The position numbers and the translations under genes are program-made. A stretch of DNA of 64,000 nt from a bacterium. GTDB lineage: Bacteria; Verrucomicrobiota; Kiritimatiellia; CAIKKV01; CAITUY01. Of this stretch, positions 16,163 to 24,785 are shown piece by piece. How positions within the stretch are numbered: position 1 is the stretch's first letter; each line of letters opens with the position of its first letter. The notes under the pieces were generated by a model. The model was not told the DNA's origin and ran no database searches. It saw nothing but the letters and a program-made list of their open reading frames with translations. The DNA is taken from NCBI GenBank assembly GCA_037143175.1, contig JBAWZF010000010.1, positions 1 through 64,000 of the forward strand. Reading direction: 5' to 3'.

Positions 16163-17362
16163 ATGATTACTCAACTTCTTACACGCTGCCGTGGGCTGGA
16201 GCGAAACCTGTTTTTGTTCCTGGCCGGCATGGCTCTTCTGGGGGTCAGTGGCGGCATGATGGAAACCACGTTCAACAACTACGTCAGCGACACGTTTAAC
16301 CTCGGGGCCGATGCCCGCGGTATACTCGAATTCCCCCGTGAACTTCCCGGTTTCCTGACGGCACTGTTCGCTGGCATTCTGTTCTTTCTCGCCGAGACCC
16401 GAATCGCGGGATTCTCGGCCTTGGCTGTCGGACTCGGGCTACTCGGATTGGCTTTTATCGGGCCTCATTGGGCTGGCATGCTCGTATTCCTGACCATTTG
16501 GAGCACCGGTGCCCATCTTATGATGCCAGTCCGATCGTCCATTGCCATGGAACTCGCCACTTCAACCCAACGTGGTCGGCGTCTGGGGCAAATTTCCGCC
16601 ACGGCTATAGCGGCCAGCATCGTCGGCTGTTTGATCGTATGGATAACCATGCGCTGGCTGCAGGCAAGTTATCGACTAATCTTCGTGTTGGCCGGCCTCG
16701 CATCAGTCGCCGCCTCTGTTTTTCTATTTTCCATGCGCCTGCCCAACGCACATCTTCAACGGCCAAAGTATATTTGGAACAACCATTACTGGCTCTACTA
16801 TACATTGGCGCTTCTCTTTGGCGCCCGCAAACAGGTATTCATTACATTCGGCCCGTGGGTTCTTATCCGCATATTTCATCAACCGGCCTGGATCTTCGCC
16901 CAGCTCTGGATCGCCGCCGCCATTCTGGGCGTAGTATTTCAACCGATGCTCGGCCGTGCGATCGACCGGTATGGCGAACGTGCGGTCTTACTGACAGACT
17001 CATTCCTCATTCTGTTGGTCTGTCTGGGCTATGGGTTCGCCCACTGCCTGTCGAGTCACACGGCTGCCCTGGGACTACTCTATGCGTGCTTCGTGGCCGA
17101 CAACCTGCTGTTCGGCGTGAACATGGCGCGAGATACATACCTGTCTAAGATCGTGCTACAGAAAGATCATTTGGCACCAACACTCTCGCTCGGCATCTCA
17201 ATCAACCACGCCGTATCGATGTCCATCCCCGCTCTTGGCGGACTGATGTGGATTCGCTATGGCCACTCCTCCGTATTTCTAGCCACGGCTGGCGTCGCGG
17301 TGCTGATGGGTGTGTTTAGCGCCTTTGTACGGATTCCCTTAGGGGGATGCCTGAATAAGTAA
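16163..17362 (+). CDS. MFS transporter
   Basis: A 399-residue integral membrane protein with about 12 hydrophobic helices in two halves, typical of the major facilitator superfamily. The first half has LFLAGMALLGVSGGMMETTFNNYV and a helix 2-3 region rich in Gly and Arg; the helix 4-5 region holds PVRSSIAMELATSTQRGRRLG, like the conserved RxGRR loop; the second half begins near YIWNNHYWLYYTLALLFG. Substrate is not predictable. Start ATG at 16163 follows the small heptad-repeat gene by 34 bases. Confidence 0.85.
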   Translation: MITQLLTRCRGLERNLFLFLAGMALLGVSGGMMETTFNNYVSDTFNLGADARGILEFPRELPGFLTALFAGILFFLAETRIAGFSALAVGLGLLGLAFIGPHWAGMLVFLTIWSTGAHLMMPVRSSIAMELATSTQRGRRLGQISATAIAASIVGCLIVWITMRWLQASYRLIFVLAGLASVAASVFLFSMRLPNAHLQRPKYIWNNHYWLYYTLALLFGARKQVFITFGPWVLIRIFHQPAWIFAQLWIAAAILGVVFQPMLGRAIDRYGERAVLLTDSFLILLVCLGYGFAHCLSSHTAALGLLYACFVADNLLFGVNMARDTYLSKIVLQKDHLAPTLSLGISINHAVSMSIPALGGLMWIRYGHSSVFLATAGVAVLMGVFSAFVRIPLGGCLNK

Positions 17363-17410
17363 TCAGGCGTTTCCTGATGAAGGGATCAACAGCCTCAAAA
17401 TGGTCACCCC

Positions 17411-18022
17411 CTACTTGTGGGCATGGGCTTTCTCGAGTTGGCGGATACCATCCGCAATGTACTGATAGGCAGCGACCAAGGTGAAACCGGCCGCGGACCA
17501 AAGTAGCCACGGGAAACCAGCAATTGACGCCTGGCCCAGGACCCATAGGATCAGGATCATCTGAAAAAAGGTGGCGATCTTGCCAGAGAGGCGGGGCTTG
17601 ACTTCAGTATGACCCACGGCGACATGAATGACAACGGCCCCTATAACCAGAAACACATCGCGGCTGATGACCAAAAACACATACCAAAGGGGAAGATGCG
17701 GGTTAAAACACTGTTGTCCCCAGGGGCCAGTCAAAAGAATCAGAGAGGAAATGAGTAACGTCTTGTCGGCCAGGGGATCGAGCAACGTTCCGAGACGTGT
17801 AATCTCATTACGAGACCTAGCAAAATAACCATCCAGCGCATCTGTAAGGCAGGTAATGACATACAACATGAGGGCGAACCAGCGGAACATTTCTTCCGGG
17901 TGATGCTCATTGACGCTCTGTATATAATAGAGAGTTACCAAAATGTAGACAGGGATGAGCAACAGCCGCCCAATGGTGATGCGGTTTGCAAGTGTAAGGT
18001 TAGCAGTCAAAAGATTTCTCAT
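17411..18022 (-). CDS. CDP-alcohol phosphatidyltransferase (PgsA-like)
   Basis: A 203-residue membrane enzyme. The signature D-x2-DG-x2-AR-x8-G-x3-D-x3-D is complete: DALDGYFARSR, then LGTLLDPLAD. N-terminal ANRITIGRLLLIPVYIL matches PgsA, which makes phosphatidylglycerol phosphate from CDP-diacylglycerol and glycerol 3-phosphate. Cardiolipin- or inositol-type members share the motif, so the alcohol acceptor is inferred. Five or six membrane helices. It converges with the MFS gene across 48 bases. Confidence 0.88.
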   Translation of the reverse strand: MRNLLTANLTLANRITIGRLLLIPVYILVTLYYIQSVNEHHPEEMFRWFALMLYVITCLTDALDGYFARSRNEITRLGTLLDPLADKTLLISSLILLTGPWGQQCFNPHLPLWYVFLVISRDVFLVIGAVVIHVAVGHTEVKPRLSGKIATFFQMILILWVLGQASIAGFPWLLWSAAGFTLVAAYQYIADGIRQLEKAHAHK

Positions 18023-18049
18023 TTTACACTATCTTCCTGCCCTGATCGG

Positions 18050-18307
18050 CTATCTGTAGATTTCCTTGCGATGTCCGACTGCGACTACAAATACAATCAG
18101 CAAGTCATCTTTGATTGAGTAAAGAATCCGATAGTTGCCTTGCCTGAGGCGGTACTGATCCATCCCTGAGAGCTTCTTGGATTGAGGCGGACGCGGATCA
18201 TCAACCAGCGACTCAATTGCCACGAGGATGCGCTGAAGGTCTTTCTTGGGGAGTGAGTCAAAATCCTTTAGAACACTTTTCTTAAACTCAATTCTATATT
18301 TTCCCAT
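18050..18307 (-). CDS. RelE/ParE-superfamily toxin
   Basis: An 85-residue RelE-fold protein: YRIEFKKSVLKDFDSLPKKDLQRIL (helical hairpin), RPPQSKKLSGMDQYRLRQGNYRILYSI and VVAVGHRKEIYR at the end, with the basic residues that in RelE enzymes cut mRNA at the ribosome. It overlaps the antitoxin gene upstream by 14 bases, the usual antitoxin-first order. The Arg/Lys/His set at the C-terminus looks complete, so it is probably an active toxin. Confidence 0.88.
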   Translation of the reverse strand: MGKYRIEFKKSVLKDFDSLPKKDLQRILVAIESLVDDPRPPQSKKLSGMDQYRLRQGNYRILYSIKDDLLIVFVVAVGHRKEIYR

Positions 18308-18527
18308 CTCGCTTCAGCTCCTTGAGGGCAGACTCCAACGAAATAGTAGGTTCATTCGCCCGTTTGCGAAAGATCTCCAAATCATCGAGATCTTCGTGAA
18401 GAGCTGTTGATACGGCCTCATTGACCAATTCAGACACGCTTCGCGATGTTTCGACGGATTTCAGCCGCAACACGCGGTGAAGCGATGAGTCGAAATACAC
18501 TGTTGCCCGTTTGACTGCGACGCTCAT
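18294..18527 (-). CDS. Ribbon-helix-helix antitoxin of the RelE pair
   Basis: A 77-residue protein with an N-terminal ribbon-helix-helix region (VKRATVYFDSSLHRVLRLKSVETSRSVSELVNEAV) for DNA binding and a charged C-terminal tail (FRKRANEPTISLESALKELKRDGKI) that would wrap the toxin. GGGGAAC lies eight bases before the ATG. A promoter with a palindromic operator in its spacer lies directly upstream, as expected for autorepression by the toxin-antitoxin complex. Confidence 0.87.
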   Translation of the reverse strand: MSVAVKRATVYFDSSLHRVLRLKSVETSRSVSELVNEAVSTALHEDLDDLEIFRKRANEPTISLESALKELKRDGKI

Positions 18528-18552
18528 GTTTGTTCCCCTTTTCTCTTATGCC

Positions 18553-18581
18553 AACATAGCGTTATGACGTCATAATGTCAA
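18553..18581 (-). promoter_or_regulatory. Promoter with embedded palindromic operator for the toxin-antitoxin pair
   Basis: On the minus strand TTGACA (18581-18576) and TATGTT (18558-18553) are separated by exactly 17 bases, a near-consensus sigma-70 promoter. The spacer contains a perfect 14-bp palindrome, TTATGACGTCATAA (18562-18575). Binding of the ribbon-helix-helix antitoxin here would block polymerase directly. It lies about 25 bases before the antitoxin start codon. Confidence 0.75.
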
Positions 18582-18694
18582 TTTATCATCGCACGGCGCC
18601 CACCTTCTCCAGGGTCTTCTGCTTTGGCGCTGTAAGTCGTTGATAGCAAACAATTGAAAATATTCCTTACCTCTGAGGCGTCTTTTTGGTCACA

Positions 18695-19066
18695 TCAGCA
18701 TGGATGAAAGCAAAAAAAGATACGGATCAAAGCGGCCGTTTCGCCATACGTGAGGCTGGGAAACCAGAGAAGAAGCGGTTTGATAAGTTGCTTGAAGAGG
18801 GGCATCCGCAACAAACCCCCAAGCAGATGGGGCATGAACTTCGGATGATTGTGAAGGAAGATGGGATAGATCTGGTAATCCTGTGAGGATGAAAACTCCA
18901 TGGAAAATCCGAAGTCATAATTGTTCTTCCTGCTCGTCTGCCGGAGGGCCTCAAAATTCCTGACCGTTGGAATGGTGGCGAGGATCCGGGCGGCTTGAAG
19001 AAAGTCGTGTTCTGGTTGTGATCCGGAGGGGTGCTTGAGCTTGAATACCACTGTGTGACGAATCAT
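18695..19066 (-). CDS. Stress-responsive A/B-barrel (Dabb) protein, C-terminal end altered
   Basis: The first 60 residues are a good Dabb half-barrel: MIRHTVVFKLKH, ILATIPTVRNFEALRQTSRKNNYDFGFSMEFSS. Relatives end with a Y-x2-HP-x-H-x-FV strand and a short acidic tail; here the sequence after SQDYQIY continues with about 60 unrelated basic-hydrophobic residues. The gene has probably lost its true end, by recombination or frameshift. The ATG at 19066 has GAGG upstream and overlaps the stop of the aldose-epimerase gene by four bases, so the two form one unit. Dabb proteins are small dimeric proteins of mostly unknown function. Confidence 0.55.
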   Translation of the reverse strand: MIRHTVVFKLKHPSGSQPEHDFLQAARILATIPTVRNFEALRQTSRKNNYDFGFSMEFSSSQDYQIYPIFLHNHPKFMPHLLGGLLRMPLFKQLIKPLLLWFPSLTYGETAALIRIFFCFHPC

Positions 19067-19804
19067 AAACCCGCCTCGATACCAAAGTGGAATTTTCGCT
19101 CCGTACCGGGGGCCAGCACAATATCCTTTGCGCATTCGGGGCGGTTGATCGCGTTAGTCATAAATTCAACAGGCTCCAATGCCACCGAAACCCGTTTACG
19201 TTCAGGAACGCCATCTCCGGTATAAATGTGCATCAGCCCACGTTCCTGAAAAACTGATACCCGCAGGCCGGTCTCGGGGTTTTCAATATAGCTGCGAGCC
19301 AACCCATCGCTGTCAGCAATAAGTTCGCGATACGCACCGTCCAGTACACGACCAGCAATCACATTCCCGGCATTGGGGCGATTGGGTCGGAAATCAAGAT
19401 CAGGCGCGCTCTCCATGTCGACGAAGGCGGCAGCGCCCGCAAGGGGTAGCAGTCGGTCTCCAACAGCAATCCGGCCTTTACTAGGAATGACCAACCGGAG
19501 TTTTTCGATTCCGTCCTCACTGGCTCGGAAGTAAGGATGCCAGCCACAGCCGAAAAAGGCGGAGGCATCACCCACATTCTTCCCCGAAATTGTGACCTCC
19601 AGCCCGCCTTTGCCAGCCTCCAGTTCGTCAGGTGTCTGAAACCCGTCAGTGACATCGAAAAGCCTGCCTTTCACGGGTACGCGATATGCCAGAAGGTTAG
19701 CCCCCGAAACACGCAATTTGGGCTTCAGAACCAGTCTTGGTGTCACGCAGGATAATCGTTTGATACTTGCCGAAACCGGCATGTTCAGTAATAAAGCGCG
19801 CCAT
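19063..19804 (-). pseudogene. Aldose 1-epimerase family gene with a frameshift at a G run
   Basis: The true start is the ATG at 19804 (GGGAG six bases upstream), reading MARFITEHAGFGKYQTIIL...AQIACFGG and then hitting TAA. The remainder lies one base out of frame from about 19700: ANLLAYRVPVKGRLFDVTDGFQTPDEL, then GCGWHPYFRASEDGIEKL (the catalytic His region), VLDGAYREL, and FMTNAINRPECAKDIVLAPG at the end. The switch falls in a run of five G (CCCCC at 19701-19705 on the plus strand); six would restore one frame. The enzyme family interconverts sugar anomers. Either a recent inactivating slip, a phase-variable tract, or an assembly error. Confidence 0.82.
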
Positions 19805-19900
19805 AATACTCCCTTGCTAGATTAGTCAGATTAGAAATATCAAATTGGAATTCTCCGATTTTCGGCTTTTGTTCCGTGATTGGCGTGATAGGATTCGGAA

Positions 19901-20644
19901 ATGCGTCCACTTGTCACAGCCATACGAACATTGACCCTTCTTCCTATTCCCGGGAAGGATTCTGCCAATTTGGCGAGTGCCCTTCCCTTCTTCCCGGCCA
20001 TAGGGGTTCTCATTGGTGCGCTCGTAGTTCTTACGCTTTATGTGGCTAGTCTAACCGGTTGGATCGCAGGAGCTGGTGTGATTGCCATGATTGTGGCCGT
20101 TTGGATCACCCGTGGGCTGCATGTCGACGGTCTGGCGGATGTCATGGATGCCCTGGGCGCGAGCCGCACACGGGAACGACGACTGGAGATCATGAAGGAT
20201 CCGCACATGGGGGCGTTTGGCGTTATGGCGATTGTCGGGGACCTTCTCCTGAAAACCGTTGCCCTCAGCCATCTTGCCGCCCTGAGTCAATGGTCGCTCG
20301 CCTTGGTTCCCTTTATCGTATCACGTACCGCACAAGTCTTTCTAGCCACCTCACTTCCTTACGCCAGGCAGGAGGGCGGCAAAGCGGCAGCCTTCGTGCA
20401 GGAAGCGCGTCACTATCATCTCCTTCTGGCGCTCCTCGCCGCAGTTGTGTTTTGTTTCGCCGCATCAGGATTAGCCGGACTGCTTCTGCTTTTGCAGGGC
20501 TTGATCTTTGCACTTTTCTTGAAATTCTGGATGCATCGTCACTTTGGTGGTGTCACGGGTGATCTTCTTGGGGCTTCCAACGAAGTGATTGAAACGGGCC
20601 TACTGACCTTTGCGGCCTTTATTGCCACGGCGGGATACGGATGA
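19901..20644 (+). CDS. cobS: Adenosylcobinamide-GDP ribazoletransferase (cobalamin synthase)
   Basis: A 247-residue membrane protein with the CobS pattern: LTLLPIPG, LPFFPAIGVLIGAL, RGLHVDGLADVMDALGAS, RRLEIMKDPHMGAFG and a C-terminal HFGGVTGDLLGASNEVIET. It joins adenosylcobinamide-GDP with alpha-ribazole in the last step of cobamide assembly. It leads a plus-strand run in which each gene overlaps the next (cobS, 774-residue membrane protein, btuF, btuC), so it is part of a cobamide salvage/import unit. I see no cobalamin riboswitch in the 96 bases upstream. Confidence 0.95.
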   Translation: MRPLVTAIRTLTLLPIPGKDSANLASALPFFPAIGVLIGALVVLTLYVASLTGWIAGAGVIAMIVAVWITRGLHVDGLADVMDALGASRTRERRLEIMKDPHMGAFGVMAIVGDLLLKTVALSHLAALSQWSLALVPFIVSRTAQVFLATSLPYARQEGGKAAAFVQEARHYHLLLALLAAVVFCFAASGLAGLLLLLQGLIFALFLKFWMHRHFGGVTGDLLGASNEVIETGLLTFAAFIATAGYG

Positions 20645-22965
20645 CGACATTAAGCGTATTCTGGTTTCTGCTGGTTATCGTAATTGCCGGAGGCATAAGT
20701 GCCTCCATTTTCCTGGCACTACGCGAGCGACTCCGAGGCAACTCCCTCATCACCCACATCCTTCTGGCGCTCTCTATTATGGCCGCCGGGTTTCTGTTAC
20801 TTCGCCCTCATGAGGACACTTTTACCGGGCTCGATACATCCTGTTACCGATTGATGGCTCATGCCTTTATGGAGGGCCGTCAACTTCACGACACAGACCG
20901 GACTTTACTTGAAATCCCCGAACCGCTCCGCCGGACCGTATTGCTGGAATACAGGAAATGGGGCAGAGACACACGGGATCGTTCATTTCAGATCACCTCG
21001 TTTATTACCGGCTCCATTCAACCCTATTTCTATCCTTTTCTCCCCATGGCGGCTGTCGGGCTTGATGTGCTGAGCGGCTCCCTGGGCGGCGATTATTTCG
21101 TCCCGCTCATGGGCCTACTGATCTTTGCGCTTATCCTTTGCACTGGCGCGGCTCTGGGAAATAAGTATGGACTGCTTGTCGGCGTCGTATTGTTGATTGG
21201 AACGCCTTTACCCGCCTACCTCTTCCGTGGGTATTATGCCGAAGCCGTCGCGGCAGGGCTTGTCATCATGGTTTTATTAGGCATTACGCTCTCCGCTCAT
21301 TCACGCCTTTTTAGAATATTCTCCCCACTGGCCATCGGACTCGCCGTGTGCTTTCATCCCGTCGCCATCATCCTTGCCCTGCCCGCCCTCATCATGATCC
21401 TGATTGACCCCTCAATATCCAGAAAAGGAATTTTCTTAAGCCTTATCGGATTTGCGATCGGACTGGCCCCGTGGTGGGCCATGACCGTTTGGGGGTGCCA
21501 GCCCTATGGCAATTTTTTTAATTTCAACGACTTCTCTGAACGGCTTTCAAAGGAAGCCCTACTTCGGTTTTTAGGCCTGTTCGTGGTGATCTTCGTTGTG
21601 GGTGTAGGGACACTGGTATTGGGGCCAACTTCACTTAAAAATCGAATTACCCTTGCGGTTAAACGAATCCTGTCTCACCCTGCACTTATTCTGATACTGC
21701 TTCTATTAGCCCTTTGCCCCTTTGCTCTGCCTTCGTCAATATGGCATGGTAAAACACTGATAATGTCAGGACTTGCTGAATATTGGGACGGTGTCCGCTG
21801 GGGTTATGGCTCCATTCTGCTGGCCGGTCTGCTTTCCACATTCTTCATCAAAGAGCATCCCCGTTCCCGTGCCTTACTTCTGCTGGCAGTGTTTCTGTCA
21901 CCTTTCTTCTTTTACTTAAAGGGCTTTGAACCCATGGGACTCTGGAGTCAACGTAGGTTCATTCCCTTTACGTTACTTTTGATCATAGCTCTCGCCCCCC
22001 CACTGGCAACGGCATGCCGCCTATTCGCAGCTAGAGCGGGACATATCCCAGCAACCCTCCTTTCGGGAGGATTGCTGATTGTCGGCCTGTTCAACTTTAT
22101 TCAATGGCCGGCCCCGTATCTTGCCCGCCACGAAAAAGGTGCCACCAAGTGGGTGGCATCACTCTCCCGTGACATTGGTCAACGGCTCACTTTTTTTGAT
22201 TACTATCCCTATAGCGTACCATTTGCCGCCTCCGGCAAAATGCGGGTTATCGGGCTGAGTGAATTTGGCTATGTGGCACATCCCAAACTATCCCAATGGC
22301 TGACCGAGCGCGCTGGACAGGAGGAAGTGTTATGGGTGACAGCCTACAGTAACCCAGGACTTGAGGACGGAGTAGTGTTCCAAAGTCTGGGGCATCAGAC
22401 AGTAAGTTTTGATCGTATTGTCAGTAAAACGGCGCTCCCAGCAGAATGCCGCAAATATGTGATGGATATAGATATCCTAAAAGGTGTCCCCGTTACCAAT
22501 TCCGCTGGCCTCGTCGTTCGCAAGATTCTGGATGATGGGCCCTTAGCATTGCGCGGCCCCTGGGGGCGAGGAAGCCAAATTCAGACGACAAACGCCCTGC
22601 TTCCAGCCCGCTGGAGCCGGGAGGGCTCTGGAATAATCGGCCCCATCCCGCAAGTCGGGCGCTCTGTCCGTATCACGATCGAGGCTGCGGCCTCACGTGA
22701 TGATGGGCTTCCGAGGCAAATACTGAAAATCACACCACCCTGGTCAGGCCCTGGCTTGGCGCTAACCATCAGCAACGAGTTTACGAGGGTATCTGGTATT
22801 CTCGCCCGCCCCGATGGTTCGCCCGGCGGATCGCCCACAGGAATCTACAAGATTTCTTCCGAAATGCCTTATGACCCCGGGAAAATTGGCATTAGCGGAT
22901 ATCCCTCCGACCTTGGTGCACGGATCCATCTGATTGTAATTGAAGACACGGAAAGTCATTTATGA
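20641..22965 (+). CDS. Large polytopic membrane protein, GT-C glycosyltransferase-like
   Basis: A 774-residue protein with about 12 membrane helices in residues 1-490 and a soluble C-terminal region of about 280 residues. An early extracytoplasmic loop contains GLDTSCYRLMAHAFMEGR and IQPYFYPFLPM, the acidic residue and aromatic pattern seen in GT-C (dolichol/undecaprenyl-phosphate sugar) transferases such as the PMT/ArnT superfamily. I cannot name the family with certainty. Start ATG overlaps the cobS stop (ATGA), and the btuF start overlaps its stop, so it is translated inside the cobamide operon. What it adds to that pathway is unknown. Confidence 0.6.
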   Translation: MTTLSVFWFLLVIVIAGGISASIFLALRERLRGNSLITHILLALSIMAAGFLLLRPHEDTFTGLDTSCYRLMAHAFMEGRQLHDTDRTLLEIPEPLRRTVLLEYRKWGRDTRDRSFQITSFITGSIQPYFYPFLPMAAVGLDVLSGSLGGDYFVPLMGLLIFALILCTGAALGNKYGLLVGVVLLIGTPLPAYLFRGYYAEAVAAGLVIMVLLGITLSAHSRLFRIFSPLAIGLAVCFHPVAIILALPALIMILIDPSISRKGIFLSLIGFAIGLAPWWAMTVWGCQPYGNFFNFNDFSERLSKEALLRFLGLFVVIFVVGVGTLVLGPTSLKNRITLAVKRILSHPALILILLLLALCPFALPSSIWHGKTLIMSGLAEYWDGVRWGYGSILLAGLLSTFFIKEHPRSRALLLLAVFLSPFFFYLKGFEPMGLWSQRRFIPFTLLLIIALAPPLATACRLFAARAGHIPATLLSGGLLIVGLFNFIQWPAPYLARHEKGATKWVASLSRDIGQRLTFFDYYPYSVPFAASGKMRVIGLSEFGYVAHPKLSQWLTERAGQEEVLWVTAYSNPGLEDGVVFQSLGHQTVSFDRIVSKTALPAECRKYVMDIDILKGVPVTNSAGLVVRKILDDGPLALRGPWGRGSQIQTTNALLPARWSREGSGIIGPIPQVGRSVRITIEAAASRDDGLPRQILKITPPWSGPGLALTISNEFTRVSGILARPDGSPGGSPTGIYKISSEMPYDPGKIGISGYPSDLGARIHLIVIEDTESHL

Positions 22966-23825
22966 AAAGTGACTGCTCATTCGCGTATTTCACGTGTTTC
23001 GCATTACTGTTATCCGGCTGTAGACCTGCCCCACTGCCCCCACCTTCGGCCTCCACGCCCCGCATTATTTCTCTGGCCCCCAGTATTACCGAAATAGTTT
23101 ATGCCCTGGGTGGAACTAACCAATTGATCGGACGGAGTTCAGCCTGCGATTATCCTCCTGCAGCCGTGAGCAATGTTCCGGTCATCGGTGACTTTGGTGT
23201 CCCTTCGCTGGAACGTATCGTATCGCTCCGGCCCGATCAGGTGCTCTATACAGATGTAGCTGACCCGATGATGGACAGTAAAATGACCCGTGTGGGGCTC
23301 CATCCCGTTCACATTGCATGTGAACGCCTTACAGATATTCCCCCTGCCATAATTCACGTTGGACAACTAATTCATAGGGAACCTCAAGCTAAAGCCCTTG
23401 CGGCTAGCCTCATCTCCCAAATTCAGACGGCCCGTGAACAGGCGACAACCTTCATAAATCGACCCCGCATTCTGGTGTTAATCTGGCATGACCCCTTTTA
23501 TGCGGCCGGCAGTAAATCATTTGTCTCAGACCTTATCGCATTGGCAGGCGGCCAAAACATCGGTGACGAAATCAACAGGGACTATTTCCAAGCCTCATCC
23601 GAATGGGTGTTAGCTCATGATCCGGATATTATTTTTTGTTTTTTTATGGCGAGCAGTACTCCTGTCAGTCAAACCATCATCCGACAGCCCGGTTGGAGCC
23701 ACATTAAAGCAGTCCGAGATGGACGGGTATATGACGGGTTTGATAACAATGTTGCCTTACGACCCGGCCCGCGCGTGATGCAGGGCTTTGAAGTAATTAA
23801 AAATCAAATTCATGCGAAACAGTAG
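22962..23825 (+). CDS. btuF: Cobalamin-type ABC transporter substrate-binding lipoprotein
   Basis: A lipobox LLLSGC at about residues 15-20 follows a short hydrophobic signal. The mature protein is a class III binding protein: PRIISLAPSITEIVYALGG, VPVIGDFGVPSLERIVSLRPDQVL, then DLIALAGGQNIGD and an HIKAVRDGRVYDG end. Adjacent btuC, btuD and cobS make corrinoid the likely ligand; siderophore or heme binders look alike. The signal-peptide codons coincide with a dispersed repeat (22980-23006). Start overlaps the preceding gene by four bases. Confidence 0.85.
   Translation: MKSDCSFAYFTCFALLLSGCRPAPLPPPSASTPRIISLAPSITEIVYALGGTNQLIGRSSACDYPPAAVSNVPVIGDFGVPSLERIVSLRPDQVLYTDVADPMMDSKMTRVGLHPVHIACERLTDIPPAIIHVGQLIHREPQAKALAASLISQIQTAREQATTFINRPRILVLIWHDPFYAAGSKSFVSDLIALAGGQNIGDEINRDYFQASSEWVLAHDPDIIFCFFMASSTPVSQTIIRQPGWSHIKAVRDGRVYDGFDNNVALRPGPRVMQGFEVIKNQIHAKQ
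22980..23006. repeat. Dispersed repeat, copy 1 (inside btuF signal sequence)
   Basis: A TTCGCGTATTTCACGTG-TTTCGCATTA stretch, closely similar to stretches at 31659-31685 and 47004-47032 (shared core: TTTCGCG, then GTTT, then GTAGTT-like end). The other two copies are intergenic; this one encodes part of the BtuF signal peptide (SFAYFTCFAL). Confidence 0.5.
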
Positions 23826-24777
23826 AAATTTCTGGCTGATGATGGCATTGACCCCGTTTATTCTGACGCTCTGCGTCATGATGGGGCCTTCTGGCATTGG
23901 CATGCCGGATCTGAATACGGATCGCGAAATACTCATGCTCCGCTTGACGCGGGTGCTATGCGGGCTGATTATCGGGGCGGCGTTGTCCTGTGCCGGTGTT
24001 GTCTTTCAAGCCATTTTGCGCAATCCCCTGGCCGAGCCCTATATTCTGGGCGTCAGCAGCGGTGCAGGTCTGGGCGCGGCCATCGCCATTGTTACGGGCA
24101 TAGCGGCAGCGGGAGCCTACGTCCTTCCCCTTTGCGCTTTTGTAATGGCCGTCATCACGCTGGCACTTGTTTATGCCTTGTCACGCAATGGGGATTCACC
24201 GTCCATCTACGGATTGATTCTGAGCGGAGTCATTGTCAGCGCCGTCTGCTCCAGTCTCCTGATGTTCATGGTCTCTGTATCGTCCATCGAGGGAATGCAC
24301 AGCATTCTCTGGTGGATGCTGGGAAATCTGGAAGTCAGTTCCAATAACGTCCTGATGCTCATTGGAGTGGTTGTGGTTACCGGATGTTTTGGCCTATGGG
24401 CAATGTCTCGGGAACTGAATGCCCTCACTCTCGGCCACCACATGGCCCATCACCTCGGCATCCAGGTCAAGGTTACCATTATCACCGCCCTGCTTCTGGC
24501 TACCTTAGTGGCCTCGGCGGCCGTAGGGGTCGCCGGGCTGATCGGCTTCGTGGGTTTGATTGTCCCTCACATCATGCGAAACCTGGTGGGGGCCGATCAC
24601 CGGCGCTTGATTCCCGCCGCCGCCATTGGCGGCGGGGTTTTTCTGGCCGCCTGCGATGCGCTGGCAAGAACCATCCTGGCCGTTGAAATCCCGGTAGGTG
24701 TCATCACCGCCCTGCTTGGGGGCCCTTTTTTTCTTTTCCTCCTGAAGCGACGCCGTACCCAGAGTTGGCTTGATTGA
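23812..24777 (+). CDS. btuC: Cobalamin-type ABC transporter permease (FecCD family)
   Basis: A 321-residue permease with about ten membrane helices. Family blocks: RLTRVLCGLIIGAALSCAGVVFQAILRNPLAEPYILGVSSGAGLGA, then GLIGFVGLIVPHIMRNLVGADHR, and VGVITALLGGPFFLFLLKR. It would pass corrinoid across the inner membrane with the BtuF binder and the ATPase encoded next. Overlaps btuF by 14 bases. Confidence 0.92.
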   Translation: MRNSRNFWLMMALTPFILTLCVMMGPSGIGMPDLNTDREILMLRLTRVLCGLIIGAALSCAGVVFQAILRNPLAEPYILGVSSGAGLGAAIAIVTGIAAAGAYVLPLCAFVMAVITLALVYALSRNGDSPSIYGLILSGVIVSAVCSSLLMFMVSVSSIEGMHSILWWMLGNLEVSSNNVLMLIGVVVVTGCFGLWAMSRELNALTLGHHMAHHLGIQVKVTIITALLLATLVASAAVGVAGLIGFVGLIVPHIMRNLVGADHRRLIPAAAIGGGVFLAACDALARTILAVEIPVGVITALLGGPFFLFLLKRRRTQSWLD

Positions 24778-24785
24778 CCCCCCCC

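Noticed and set aside
19805-19900. Cobalamin riboswitch before cobS
   Set aside because: The 96-base leader has no B12-box-like sequence and is too short for the full element.
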